Notes: generated by a model not told the origin, from the letters alone. A DNA stretch of 64,000 nt from Emiliania huxleyi CCMP1516 (GCF_000372725.1 NW_005202428.1:2474873-2538872); one strand, 5' to 3'. Positions 11,526 to 23,240 are shown, numbered from the stretch's first letter. Made by a program: numbers and translations.

Positions 11526-12343
11526 CTGAGTTGGCAAGGTAAGGGGAATGATCAGAATGGCAAGGCTCGGAATGCGTTCTCAGAACGTTCAGAACACCGG
11601 CGGCTGGGCCCGCCTGAGGCGCTGAGACCCGGAGCCTCTCTCTCGGCACTAGCAGCAGACAGGCACAGGGACAGTGACGCGGCTCATCAGTCCTCCCTCA
11701 GCCCGACCTCGGACGGAAGACTACAAAGGTCGCAGGAATGATCAGAACGGCATCCAGGCGGCACCGGCCCTACGACTCGGACCCTGCCACAGCCCATCCC
11801 CCCAAGGCAGCCCACCGCCCACCGCCCGCGGCCCCAGCCGGTCCGACCTCTTCACACGGCGACGATTGCGCCGCCGGCCGCCGCTGGCAGGGCCGCCGCC
11901 TCCGTCGGCGCCAGAACAGGCTCGAGCAGCAGCCACGACTCGTACTCTGCCGACGGCGAGCCGTCGTACATCGACGACTCGAGCGAGAGGTCCGTCGCCG
12001 CGCGAGGGTGTCGGATGTCGTTGGCGTGTTGGCGGGCCCTTTGGTATGCGCGCGGAGCGAAAAAGAAAACGGTCGGGCGCGAGGGCGGCCGCGGAAGGCG
12101 GCCGCGGAACCCGCAGGACACCGCGAGGGAGGGCACAGGGGGGCAGGGTAGCGAACAGCCCTTATATGCAATACGGGACAGCCACCCACTCAAAGCACTC
12201 ACCCGGGTTACCCGGCCGCGCGGCCGGCCACCTGGGTCGGTCCGAGGCGCGAGGGTGTTCCAGGAATGATCAGAATGGCGAGGGCCAGAACGTGTTCATG
12301 TACTAGTCAGAACGGACCCCAGTTGCCGATCCTGCCAACTCAG
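11526..12343. mobile_element. Non-autonomous hAT-like DNA transposon, copy 1
   Basis: The ends are inverted repeats CTGAGTTGGCA (11526) and its complement (ending 12343). They are flanked by a perfect 8-bp target duplication, TCGCGCGC, at 11518-11525 and 12344-12351. The uninterrupted target can be read near 62833-62850 on the other strand (CACGTC-TCGCGCGC-GCGTG). Three direct copies of GGAATGATCAGAAYGGC sit near the ends and middle and are likely transposase-binding sites. No transposase is encoded. An 8-bp duplication fits the hAT superfamily, but TIRs alone do not prove it. Compared with copy 2, the stretch about 12004-12200 is unrelated sequence, so this copy is a deletion or replacement derivative. 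Confidence 0.85.
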
Positions 12344-12420
12344 TCGCGCGCGCGTGAACAGGGCTCCAGGCCCCAAATTACGTGTGAGTGTTAGAGTTGT
12401 TTGGTATTGCTAAAAATCTC
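12344..12420 (-). repeat. Dispersed repeat (host of hAT-like copy 1), right part
   Basis: Together with about 11440-11525 this forms a roughly 160-bp repeat whose other copy lies inverted at 60415-60439 plus 62737-62890. A shorter relative of GTGTGAGTGTTAGAGTTGTTT is at 26086. Both longer copies were hit by the same transposon family at different points. Nature of the repeat unknown. Confidence 0.7.
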
Positions 12421-12713
12421 TCTCTCCCGCAGCAGATCTCCATGGCGGCGGTGGCGGGCGACGCCGAGAACATCAACAAGCAGGCGCGCAATGTGCGTAA
12501 AGACTGGCTCAACTCCCCAGCGCGTGCCAATTGGGTCAAGAACAAACAAGCAAGTGGCAAACGGCTTCTTACGCTCGGCCCCAGTGGGGGGTGCCCGCGC
12601 CGCCTAGCTCTGCGGACGGCCCCCCCAACCCTTCGTGTAATCATGTAGTCCCCACAATCGCTGACGTGGGATCGCTTGTCATGTGAGATATGCGTTGTGT
12701 TCTTGTTTCGTAT

Positions 12714-12760
12714 CGGCACTTGGAGCACTTGCGGTCATTAACCTCACGTGACGAGCGGCT
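12714..12760 (+). promoter_or_regulatory. Promoter-like motif shared with transporter upstream region
   Basis: CACTTGGAGCACTTG, then CATTAACCTCACGTGACG, ends about 40 bp before the start codon of the PDI-like gene. The same core is duplicated at 4664-4905. Confidence 0.4.
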
Positions 12761-12796
12761 TTCTCTTTTCTTCAAGCTCTTGCCTGGCCCAGCGAC

Positions 12797-15207
12797 ATGA
12801 GCGTGCCGTTGCTTCTCACACAACACAACTTTTCGTCGGCTCTACACGCGCACTCGCCGCTCCTCGTCCTCTACCTGGCCGCCGGCTCGCTCCCGCCAGA
12901 GCCGCCAGGCGCTTTGGCGGCCGCGGCGCAGCTCCTGGGCCATGGCAGCGGGGCCGTGGCGCTGTGCGACGACGAGGTGCTCGCAAGCTCCGCGGGCGTC
13001 GTTGCACTGCCAGCGCTGCGGCTGCACCACCACGCCGTGGACGGCGCGGAGGTGTACAAGGGCAACTTTGTCGCGTGGGAGATGGCGGCATTTGTGAGGC
13101 GGCACGCGCGAAGCGAGCCGCAGGAGGTCAACACCGGGCGCGAGCTGGCGGCGGAGGCGGAGGCCGCGGAGGGCGGCGCGCTCGTCCTCTTCTCGTCCGA
13201 CTCGTCCGATGCGCCCGCAGCGCGCCGCGCTCTCGCCGCGCTCGCTGCGGACGGTGCTCTGCGCCGAACCGGCTTCATTGTTGCTCCCGCGGGCCTCTTC
13301 TCGAGGTGGTGCCCGCCGCCGCTCGACAGCGATGCGGGCCCGTGCGAGCCGACGGCGGAGGACGAGCGCCTGCACGCCGCCGCCTCCCTCCCGCCCACGC
13401 GCGCCGGCCCACGGCCCTCGCCCTCCTCCGCACGCGTCGTGCTGCTGCGGAGGGGCGAGGCTGTCGGGTTCGAGGGAGACGTGCGAGACGAGGCGGAGCT
13501 GCTAGGCACTTCCGAGGACACTTTCTAGACACTTGTTCACTCCCTTCCCACTCCCTCGGCACTCTTCCTGGACACCTCGTGGACACCTCGTGGACACCTC
13601 GTGGACACCTCGTGGACACCCTCCTCTTCTTAGGCGCAGCTCCGCGCCTTCCTCCGGCGGCACCACACGCCCCTCCTCGCAGAGGTGTCGCCCTCAACCT
13701 ACGAGCTGTACCGCGCGTCTCTCTCCGCACCAGCCAGGGGCGAGACCGCCGGCGGCCAGGAGACCGGCGGCGAGGAGGGCGGGGCGGAGGGTGGCGGGGC
13801 GGAGGGTGGCGGGGCGGAGGGTGGCGGGGCGCCCGAGGTCGGGCTTCCGATGGTGTGGCTATTGCTGAATGCCTCTTCGGCCGACGCGCTGCAGGCGTCG
13901 CACACTGCGAGGGCGGCTCACACTGCTGTGGCTCATTCGCAGTCCTGCCTGCTTTGCGATCAGGCGGCGCACACTGCGCGGGTGGGCGCGGTGCTGCGGC
14001 GCGTTGCCCTCGCGATGAGAGGCGACGCCCCCCCTTTGGGGAGGCGGACTTTCTTTTGATGTGGTCACAGCTCCGTTTGTGCACCTGCAGGCGAGGCCCT
14101 CTTCGGCTGGATCGACGCGAACAGGCACCGGCACCACCTGCCAGTCTCCGCACGGATCCCCGCCCTCGCGGCCGACCACGCCAACCTCCACTACGTCTAC
14201 CCCCTCCCGCTCGACTTCCTGCCCGCACACACCGCTGCCGCTGCCGTGGCGGCCGACGGCGGCGTCGCGGCAGCAGACTCCACTACCGACGCCGCGGCGC
14301 CCGACGCCGGCAAAGAACGCGGCGAGCTGTCGCCCCCCCGGCTGCGAGATGCGACTCCTCACAGGCATTCTGCCAAGCAGGCGCCTACCACGGCGAGCTC
14401 TACGCGCCGGTGATGCAGTGGGCCCGCTCGGTCGCCGCCGGCTCGCTGCCGCCGACGCTCCGGTCCGAGGAGCCTCCGCTCGACAACCTGGGCCCTGTGG
14501 TGCGGCTGGTCGGCAGCACGCTCGAGCCGCTCGCGCTTCGCTCCGCGGCGGACGTGCTGTTGTGCGTGCACGCGCCGTGGGACGAGGTTGCATCGAGCCG
14601 AGACCGAGCCAGAGATCTGGCGGAGGTGTGGCGGAGGTGTGGCCGGGGTGTGCTCGCGCCGCGAGACGAGGGGGGCGAGCCGGAGGCGCTCACACCGCCT
14701 CGGACTCGCTGCCCGCACCCGCAGGTGGACGTGCTGCCCGAGCTCGAGGTGTTCGCCCGCCTCTGGGCGCACGAGCGGCGCGTGCGGGTCGCATCGATCG
14801 ACGTGTCTCGCAATGACTTGCCGCGCCGCCTCCGCCTCGAGCGCACGCCCGCCCTCCTCTTCTTCCGCGGCGACGAGCCCGCGTCGGCGGCGCGACTTCT
14901 CCGCCGTCCAGAGGCCCTCCCGAGGACGCGGGCTTACCCGCGGCCGCCCCCCTCCTAGGCTCCGCGAGACTTCTCCGCCGTCGCGTCGCGCGACGCCCTG
15001 ATGGAGCACGTGCTCGAGCACACCTCGATCAAGGGCCTCGAGCGACCCGTCGACACCGAGCAGCTGCGCGAGCTTGTCGGTGCGTTGCCGAGGCTCGCGG
15101 CCGACGCGCAGCGGTTGCTGCAGGAGAACGAGCGCCTCTCCGCGGAGCTGGACAAGGCCAGGGCGCGCCTCGACGCGCACGCGGGTGGCCCCTCGGCGGG
15201 CTCCTAG
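12797..15207 (+). CDS. PDI-like thioredoxin-fold protein lacking the CxxC redox centre
   Basis: Exon 1 is 12797-13492 (232 codons), then a GC-AG intron to 13633, then further exons to the stop at 15207. The opening MSVPLLLTQHNFSSALHAHS resembles the first strand and helix of a thioredoxin fold. A b'-like segment has LFGWIDANRHRHHLPVSARI (about 14095-14155). The last thioredoxin domain reads LLCVHAPWDE where PDI has WCGHC, then VFARLWAHERRVRVASIDVS and RTPALLFFRGD with the cis-Pro before ALLFF. A C-terminal coiled coil follows (QRLLQENERLSAELDKARAR). No KDEL or clear signal peptide. It is most likely a chaperone-like, redox-inactive PDI relative. Intron 1 contains an 11-bp tandem repeat. Confidence 0.7.
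13564..13620. repeat. 11-bp intronic tandem repeat (GGACACCTCGT)
   Basis: About five head-to-tail copies inside intron 1 of the PDI-like gene. It is one of many 10-11 bp intronic arrays in this window. Confidence 0.9.
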
Positions 15208-15604
15208 AGCCATCTATGGGGGGTCTGGGGAGCGTTCAAACGGCGAGGCAGTCGTCGGCGCATGAGACTGAGCAGGCGCCCGTGCGCCGCCGCCAAGTCT
15301 CGCCGTCGGCGTTCCTGGACCTTGAGGACACCCGTCCCGCTCCCCGGGGAGCGTGGAGCGCGCGCAGCCCGCAGCGCGCAGGGAGCATCGAGCAAGCAGC
15401 CGCATTGTGATTTGTGTCAGTCGACAGTCCGGAGTCCCAGTGAACTCTTTCAACAATTTCTTGGGATCTGAGAATTTCTTCTCCATCAGCAATCGCGCGA
15501 AAATATATCGCACCCCGCCGCGACCCGGTCTAGAGGGGGGCAAAACCTTCCATGGATCATGCTTCATATGCCCGGAGCACCGTACATCGCATGTAGTGGG
15601 ACAG

Positions 15605-16156
15605 CTATATCAACGTACCTTTTCCAGCTTCCCCTCTCTTGTTCGGAATCGCCGCCTCGCCTCGTCGCCAAAACTCTTTGCCTAACCGCCGGCTCGCCGC
15701 CGTCTTGACTCCCGCTTGGACGTCGGACAGGTAATCCTGAAGAAAGCAGAAATTGCCGAGATAGCACATCGCGCAGAGGATCAGGGCGACGATGCAAAAC
15801 ATTTGCAAGGTTTCTTGATCGTCTGCGTGGTGCCGGATCGTCTTCTCCTCCTCTGTCTCATTCGCAAAAATCCGCTCGTCCTCCTCCTCCTTCTTCCTCC
15901 TCGATCTCCCAAGCATGGCGCCGCTCGCAAGCATGGAGCGCGCGTGCTCTGAGCGTACAGCAGGCTCGGAGAGCACGCGTGGCGAGCGCGAGGCGGACGG
16001 CTGCGGCGAGAGCGAGGCGGGCGGCTGCGGCGAGGGCGAGGCGGTCGGCTGCCACACCGCATTGCCCGCGGTCGCACGGACGCTGTCGTCGAACATGAGA
16101 GCGACCAGGCATCGGCGCATCACGAAGCGAGCCCGCGTGGGTGAGACTTTGGACAT
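15605..16156 (-). CDS. Small single-pass membrane protein
   Basis: An uninterrupted 183-codon ORF from Met 16156 (MSKVSPTRARFVMRRCLVAL). It has a Ser/Pro-rich middle made of SPQP repeats, a charged cytosolic-type stretch (SRRKKEEEDERIFANETEEE), then one membrane helix (LQMFCIVALILCAMCYLGNF) and a basic tail. It is head-to-head with the PEP-synthase-like gene, with 254 bp between starts, so the two may share a promoter region. No family recognised. Confidence 0.55.
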   Translation of the reverse strand: MSKVSPTRARFVMRRCLVALMFDDSVRATAGNAVWQPTASPSPQPPASLSPQPSASRSPRVLSEPAVRSEHARSMLASGAMLGRSRRKKEEEDERIFANETEEEKTIRHHADDQETLQMFCIVALILCAMCYLGNFCFLQDYLSDVQAGVKTAASRRLGKEFWRRGEAAIPNKRGEAGKGTLI

Positions 16157-16410
16157 GGGCCGCCTCTGGAGGTTCCTCCACTCTTGATTTTGGGTACGGC
16201 TTGAGCAGCTCTGGCTTGAGTGCTCTGAGGTGCGCGAACGCTTTCTTTTTTCGTTGCGTGCGCTTGAGGGGCCGAAAAGGGCTCGCAGGTTTCTTCTTCT
16301 CCTTAATCGAACAAATGAAGTGAGGAAAAAGAAACCGAGGTGAATCGGCCCTCCCTCGGCCTCCACCCCTTGCCATCGCCCAGAGCGATCGGCCTTCCCA
16401 AGTTACATCC

Positions 16411-19400
16411 ATGGGCACCGCCCAGAGCGCACCCGTGGCTGGCGCGGTTCGCCCGCCCAGCGTGCGTCTCGATGCCAACGATGACGCGCCATACGAACGC
16501 GCCATGCTCGCCGCCCTCGACGCAAAGAAGCCGCTCCCAGTCCGCGCTGTCGGCGGGAAGAGTGCGAGTCTGATGAGGCTGTATTACGCCCGGCGTCTCG
16601 TCTTACGTGCCGGGCGGATATGCCATCACCGTCGACTTTTTCGCAGAGTGGACTGCCGCTGTGACGGCGTCGAGGGAGTGGGCCGCCGCCGAGCCAAAGC
16701 TCGGGACGCCAGAGGGGCCACGGCTGTGCGTGGGCCTCAAGAGGCTGGCGCAGCGGCTGCCGCTGAGTGCCGCCCAGACCGCGTGCCTCGACACCGTCCG
16801 GCGAGCAATGGAGGCGTGGCCCGGCCGGCTGGCGGCGGTCCGCTCCTCGGCGCCAGAGGAGGACGGCACGGGCGCCTCGTTCGCCGGCGTCTTCGAGACA
16901 AAGCTCGGCGTCTCTCCCGAAGGCCTGGAGGCGGCGGTCCGGGCCTGCTTCGCGTCCGTCTTCGACCACCGCGTGTTCAGCTACGCCGGCGCGCACAAGC
17001 CCGCCTTCGCCGCCACCGTGATGGAGATGGTGGACGCAGCCACCGCCGGCGTGCCCTTCAGCGCCAACCCGCTCATCTCGGACCTCGACGAGATCATCAG
17101 TTCGCTGTCAATAGGCGTCGCCTTCAGTGCCAACCCGCTCAACTCGGACCTCGACGAGATGCTCGTCGACGCGGGCTACGGCCTCGGAGAATGCTTCATC
17201 GAGACGTACAGAGATGGCCTGAGATGAGCCGAGATGTGCCGAGATTAGGCCTCGGAGAAAGCGTCGTCGACGGCAGCATCGTCGCCGACCGCTTTGTGTG
17301 GGACAAGGTGGGCCATCGATGACAATAGCAATCCTCACAATAGCGGCGAGAATGGCCGCAGTGCTAGTAGCAGACCGGTTCGTGCGGGTCAAGGTGGGCG
17401 GCCGGCTGCTCGAGAGCAAGGTGGGCAGCAAGGCGCAAGAGGTGCGGCTGGCGGCCGACGGCGGCGTCGAGGTGCGGCGCGTGGGTGCGGAGAGGCAGGC
17501 GGTGCGGAGCCTGTCCTCGGGGAACCTCGGGTAATCGGTGGTAATCTCGGGAGGATGGTGAGAGGCAGGCGGTGCGGAGCCTGTCAGACGAGCAGCTGCG
17601 GCAGCTGGCTGCGCTCGTCGCCGCCGTCGAAGGCGCGCGGCAGAAGTAGTCTGCAGCTGCACCGGGCGAGCAGCCATACCTCACCACGCCACGCCGCTCA
17701 ACGAGGCGCGTACGGACGGCCGATGGACACCGAGTGGGCGTACACGGAGGCAGGCGAGCTGCGGCTCCTGCAGGCACGGCCAGTCACGACGCTGCACCCG
17801 CTCGACGAGGCGATGATCACGCCTCCGGGCGAGCCGCGCCGGCTGTACTACGACTTCAACGTCGCGAGCGAGGCGATGCGACCACTTCGCCCCTCACTCT
17901 AGCGACGACCACTTCGCCCCTCACTACGATCGTCCTCGCGCCTTGCCTTCTCATGGAAGAGGCCGCTGCTAGGCGACGACCACCTCGCCCTTCACTTGCC
18001 TCGACCTCGCGGTCTACTCGGACATGTCGCTCGCCTTCCTCGGCCTGGCGGGCGCGCGCATCCCCACCGACCCGGAGCAGGTCTTCTTCAACGGCCAGAC
18101 GCGCCAGTACATCAACATGTCCCACGCCTTCCGCCTCGTCGGGCCGCGCTGGTTCGCGAGCCAGCTCGAGATGGTGTGCGGCCCCTCGGCCAGCCTCTTG
18201 CTCCTCTCGGGAGCATCACCTGATCATCACGCAGGCCGAGCATCGGAAGTCGAGCCGTCTCTCGGCCTCAGGTGGACGTCTACCTGGCGGCCATCCTGCG
18301 CGGGGACGACTGCGACGCCGCCAAGTGCAAGAGCGCGGAATGAGTACCCCATTTAACAACGACTGATCATTCATCAAGCCGGCAGGTACAAGAGCGCGCG
18401 GCTTCCCTCCGGCCTCAGCTTCGGCAGCGTGTGGGGGCTGCTGCGCCAGATGCCGATGTGGCGGCAGTACCAGCTCGGCTCGCGCTGGGAGCGCGCGCCA
18501 CTCGAGACCAAGGCGGAGTGCCGCCAGAGTGCCCGAGATCTGGCCGAGATGCAGCCGAGATGCAGCCGAGATGCAGACGAGATGCAGCCGAGATGCAGCC
18601 GAGATGCAGCCGCGTGTGTGAGCCGCGCCTGTTCATGGCCCGTTCATGGCGTGCGGACACAGGCGGAGTACATCTCCGAGGCGCGCCGCAGCTCGGAGGC
18701 GCTGAAGGCGCTCGAGGAGCGCGGCGTCACCTCGGCGGGCTTCGAGTCCTTCTACGCCGAGCTGCTCGCCGCCGTCTACCCCGTGCTCGAGCTCGAGATG
18801 GCGGTGATGCAGGTGGTCCCGTCTTCGAGGCGATCTCGCGCAATCTCGGGTAACCTCGGGTAACCTCGCGTAATCTCGGGCAGGTGATCATCCCCGTCTT
18901 CAAGGCGCTCGACACGGCGCGCGTCAAGGGGAGGACGGCGCAGGAGGGGGAGGAGGCGGGAGGAGTCGTGCGGTCGAGGTGCGGGCAGCGTCTCTCGACG
19001 GCAGCGGCCGAGCCTGTAGGAGCGGGAGGAGGCGGACGCCTTGTGCGGCGGTTTCGAGGAGGACCCGCTCATGCAGATGAACATGCAGATGTGCGACGAC
19101 CTCGACCACCGCACACGACCCCTCCACACGCGTCTGCCTCCACCTCTCCCCGCCCAACTCGTTCAACAGGTACGACCTCGCGCACTTGCTGCCTCCCTCG
19201 GTCTGGGCAGAGTACGGTGAGGAGGGCCTCCCCGCGCTGACGGGTCGGATCCTCGCCAACGTGGCGCCGCCGCCGGACCGGCCTATGTGACACAGCCCTG
19301 GACACACGAGTCGGTTGACGCCTCTCCTGTCCACAGGCGGGCCGCAAGTCCGACCTGCCCGCGCCCTTCGTCGGGGCGTGGGTCTCCTTCATGCGCGAGT

Positions 19401-21133
19401 ACGGCTGGGACGGCGCCGACCAGCTGTTTGTGAGCTCTCCCCGCTACGCGGACTCGCCGCACCTCTTGGTTTCCAAGTTGGGCCACAACAGAAGGGGGGC
19501 ACTTTTTTTTCCCCCCCCCCCCCCCCTATCCGCCTCCCCTCTCCCTAGAGTACCCCCCCCCCTCTCTGGCAGGCGGCATCAGCAACCCAGCCGACATTCT
19601 GAAGGAGCGCGTCGCCAGTCGGCGCCGCGTGATGCGCGCGCAAGAGGAGCGCGGCGGACGCGGCTCGGGCGGCCTCTTTGCGCGCTGCGCCGGCGCCAGC
19701 CTCGAGAATCCTCTCACACAGCTTGTTTCTCCGGCCGCATCTTTGCTCTTTTCACAGGCGCCAACCTCGAGAAGCGGAACCTCCACCTCGACCATCTGAT
19801 GTGGATCCGGAACGCGCCCAAGCTGCGCATGGCCCGCGTCACCGCCGCTTTCCGCTCGGCGCTGCTCGCGGCGCAGGCGGACCTCCTCGCCGCCGGCCGG
19901 CTCGAGGCGCGAGAGGACACGAGATCACGAGAGACCGAGATGACCCGAGATCAGCCGAGATCACCCGAGGGGGGCCTGCTCGGTGCACATGACCTCCTTG
20001 GGTCGTCTCGGGCCCCCTCCCCAGGCGGAGGGAGATGTCTTCCACGTCTCGGTGCAGCAGCTCGACGCGGCCATCAAGGAGAGCAGCTTCGACCTGAGGG
20101 CGGCCGTCACGCCGAACAGGGCGACCTACGCGCGCGCCAAGAGCGCAAAGAGCTGCCCCATGCTCATCGACTCGCGCGGCCGGATCCTCAAGCCGAACCT
20201 CGTCGAGGGGGAGCCCGGCGAGACGCTTCCTAGACACTTCCGGTATACACTCCCTAGACACTTCCTAGACACTTCCTCAAGCCGAACCTCGTCGGGGGAG
20301 GCAGGCACGCTCGTCCGGGGCTCGCCAGCTCTCTCTCTCTCCACACACACACCTTGTCAACCGCTCTCACACCCGTCTATCATCCACAGGCGCTCTCGTC
20401 GGGGCGGCGATCTCTCCCGGCGTTGCGAGCGGGCGCGTGCGTGTCTGCACCTGCTCCACCGACCCGATCGCGCCGGGCGAGGCGCGCCCCTGCGTGCGGT
20501 GCGAGAGGAGCGGCTTGTCCTCGTGCGGGGAGAGCAGGGGCCCTTCACGTAGGTGCTCGTCGCCATCGTCACCGACCCGGCGTGGACGCCGATGTTTGCG
20601 GGCGCCTCGGCCGTCGTCCTCCAGATTGGCGGCGCGCTGCAGCACGGCGCGCTGTGCGCGCGCGAGTACGGCGAGCCGGGACTTGGGCAGGGCAGAAGAC
20701 CGCAGCCCGGGACGCGTCCCCGACACGTCCCCGGATGACACGCCCCCCCTGCAGGCAAGCCCGCCGTCAGCGGGATCGACGTGATGGCTTCGCTCAAGAC
20801 GGGGATGCAGGCCCGGCGCACGCGTGCGCCTTTCCGCCAGAGGGGAGAGGGGGAGGGGCGGGGAGGGGGGGAGGGATGCCCAGTGCGCAGCAGCCAGAAT
20901 GTCCCACGCTCTGTCGCACACCGCGCGAGGTTCTCATTGGCGACGCCACCACCTGCCCGCTCGCTCCACCCCTACGAGAGGGTGGAGTCTGTTAGTGTCG
21001 TCGAGTACTTCCCTCCCCGCCCTGACTAGGTCACGGTTGACGGCAACACCGGCATCGTCCGGATCGACGAGAGCCTCCGCCGGAGCTTCTCGCGCCGCCT
21101 CTCCGATCGGGACCTCCAGGGCGTCGAGGCCTG
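16411..21133 (+). CDS. PEP-synthase-like phosphotransferase (PPDK/PEP-utilising family)
   Basis: Related to pyruvate-water dikinase: an ATP-binding domain phosphorylates a swivelling His domain, which passes the phosphate on. MGTAQSAP at the start fits N-myristoylation. VGGKSASLM, YVPGGYAITVDFFAEW and AVRSSAPEEDGTGASFAGVF mark the ATP-grasp part; GRPMDTEWAYTEAGELRLLQ leading into ARPVTT closes it. The mobile domain carries GVASGRVRV, VTDPAWTPMFAGASAVV and GGALQHGALCAREYGEP, with the phospho-His. The end is VTVDGNTGIVRIDESLRR. Exon edges I can place: 17049/17115, 17181/17249, 17308/17394, 17499/17569, 17633/17706, 17873/17973, 18325/18386, 18513/18663, 18813/18884, 19693/19758. The substrate is unknown; the middle 600 residues do not look like the bacterial enzyme. 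A 1-nt frame discontinuity appears near 16590-16600 and could be a sequencing error. Confidence 0.85.
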
Positions 21134-21424
21134 AGAGCATGCCTGCGAGAGCGAACGGGTCTCTCGCTCGAGAGGAGAGAGGAGCCGAGCGACAGGTGAC
21201 GAGGCCCGCATCGGGTGTCATACATCGGGGCTCGAAGCCGAAGGGACCAACTCTCTCTCTCGCGCGCGCGCCGTCTGGCCGGCGGGGGTATGGCGTGTTG
21301 TGCTTGTTGGACAAGAATACTAACACCCGCGCTCGCTCATGAATCTCCGCACCAAAAGTCAGAGAACGGAGCTGTGAGACAAACACCCTCTGAAGAGACA
21401 CAATATCGTCGGCGCGCGCCGCAG

Positions 21425-21832
21425 CTAGCTGCCGCCTCCGCCGCCGCCCGACACTCGTATGACGCGGTGCTCCGCGGCTAGCTGCTGGCCCAGCTGCCAC
21501 TCCCCCTGGATGCTCGGCGTCGACCGGAACGGCTTGTCCCACTTGCGCAAGCGCACGGGTCTGCTGTCGCGGAGGAACTGGAGGCGCATCGAGACCTGCT
21601 GCCAGCTGAGGCCCTTGAGCGAGAGGGCTTTGTCGCCATCGGCCAGATAGCGCGCCTTGACGTGAGGGTGCCGGCCCGGCTGCCGCGACGCGATGATCTC
21701 GATCTGCGGATTGGCCTTGGCGAACGGCGCAAGCTGCGTCGAGATCCAATCGCGCACGCCCTGGCTGCTGCCGCCGTAGTCGCAGTACTTGAGCAGCAGC
21801 GTGCGGAGCTGCCACACACCCCGCGAGCACAT
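21425..21832 (-). CDS. MRPL43: Mitochondrial large-subunit ribosomal protein mL43
   Basis: Single exon. RGVWQLRTLLLKYCDYGGSS, RDWISTQLAPFAKANPQIEI, RQPGRHPHVKARYLADGD and STPSIQGEW match the L51/S25/CI-B8 thioredoxin-like domain of mL43, including the conserved CDYGGSS and SIQGxW segments. Met 21832 puts the domain at the N-terminus, as in yeast; Met 21871 would add 13 residues. The C-terminus is a short Gly run. Convergent with the PEP-synthase-like gene. Confidence 0.88.
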   Translation of the reverse strand: MCSRGVWQLRTLLLKYCDYGGSSQGVRDWISTQLAPFAKANPQIEIIASRQPGRHPHVKARYLADGDKALSLKGLSWQQVSMRLQFLRDSRPVRLRKWDKPFRSTPSIQGEWQLGQQLAAEHRVIRVSGGGGGGS

Positions 21833-21929
21833 CTCGGCGCCGAAAAAAGCTGGGTTCGGGTTCCTGGGCACGTGGGGCTTAGGGACCGGCCCCGCTACCG
21901 ACGGAGTCTACTCAGAGCGGTGGTTGAGG

Positions 21930-22020
21930 CCGATTGCCTCAACTGTCAACCACGTGGTTGACAGAGGCCTCAACCCTCAACCAAGTGGTTGACAGACCCC
22001 TTCAACCCCTCAACCACGCG
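21930..22020. repeat. GGTTGA/TCAACC palindrome cluster, left
   Basis: Contains palindromes TCAACCACGTGGTTGACA and TCAACCAAGTGGTTGACA plus further CCTCAACC units. A similar cluster lies at 24150-24250; the foldback element lies between them. Confidence 0.7.
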
Positions 22021-23240
22021 GAATGGCTGTTCACACCCCCCGCGCAAAGGTCTGAACACACATTCTCTGTGAACCATTCATGTCGTCTTCTTTAACGCCT
22101 GGATGCTGCATCACACCTCCCATTCACGCACGTAGCTGAAGCAAGTATCGTAAAAACGGCGCGTCGAAGGCCCCCGCACGGGGGGATCCCGGCCGACGTC
22201 ATGGTCGTCCGCGGACGCGGCCCTCCGTCTCCGGAGACATTACCGAACTCAAAACTGCTTACCAAAGCCAGATACGAGCCCAGCTCAGTGAGATCTAGCA
22301 GCACATACCCTCAGTATCCAGAATAGCAAAGTCTGAAAAAGTCGGTCCGACCGCGCAGAGCGGTCTGGCTGTCTGCAGAGCTTCCGTCCGAGCCCTGAGA
22401 AATGTCGGAGGCATGTCGGCCCATGTTCGCGATTTTGATGGCGTTGCCCTTATTGCACGTGAAACAGACCGCGCCGGCCACGCACCCTTGTTCCCGGAGG
22501 CCAACTCGAACAGGTTTGAGCAATGGCCGCCTTCCATGCTCGACACGTCCGCCCGCCATCAAGTTGTACGATGAAAAATGCAGCAGGAACTTAGTTGCCT
22601 CGAAGGCCGCCCTGCTCGAAGGCCGCCCTGCTCTCGGCATTGTGTTGTTGACTGATAGCACTGTCTGATCCAACCAGAAAGAGCCGTCGAAGAGCCGTCG
22701 AGAGCTACATGAGACCCAAGTCGTCATGATGTACCAGAAAACGAAACTAGCGCCAAAATTGAGATCTCAGGATTGACATTAATTTCTCGCGCCTGCTTTC
22801 GCTGCTTGAGGCTCGCCAAACAGATACTGCGTCTATGGCCGTGTGCAACGTCAAGTCGTTATATAACCGCGACAAGACCATCGCGCCAACCGCGACTCTG
22901 TTGCTTTTATGCGGCAGCATTCACCGTGACTCTTGCCGTGAATGGTTAGTGACCGCAATACTACGCCGTGAGCTGAGCTTCACCAGCCGTTTATCTTCCT
23001 TCCCTTGCCTTCTCTTGCCGTCCGTTCTCTGTGCGCATTCCACTGCATGCGGCAGCACAAGCGTCTTCTGCCGGGCGCGCATCTGAACTCGTACCTGGTA
23101 GGCCATCGCTTTGCTGAAGGATCAGGCGCCTGAATGGCGACAGTGAGCGTCTCCTACTTATGGATTGCGCTCAAGGTACGAGGACCGCAAGAGCGCGCCG
23201 CAGGCGAAGCGATTTTTTTGGCGGCAGGGCTGTTCCAATC
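22021..23240. other. Region without a recognised gene
   Basis: Composition is less GC-rich than its neighbours. No ORF looks protein-like on either strand. It includes a repeated AAGGCCGCCCTGCTC pair (22603-22632). It may be transposon-derived spacer between the GGTTGA clusters. Confidence 0.4.
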
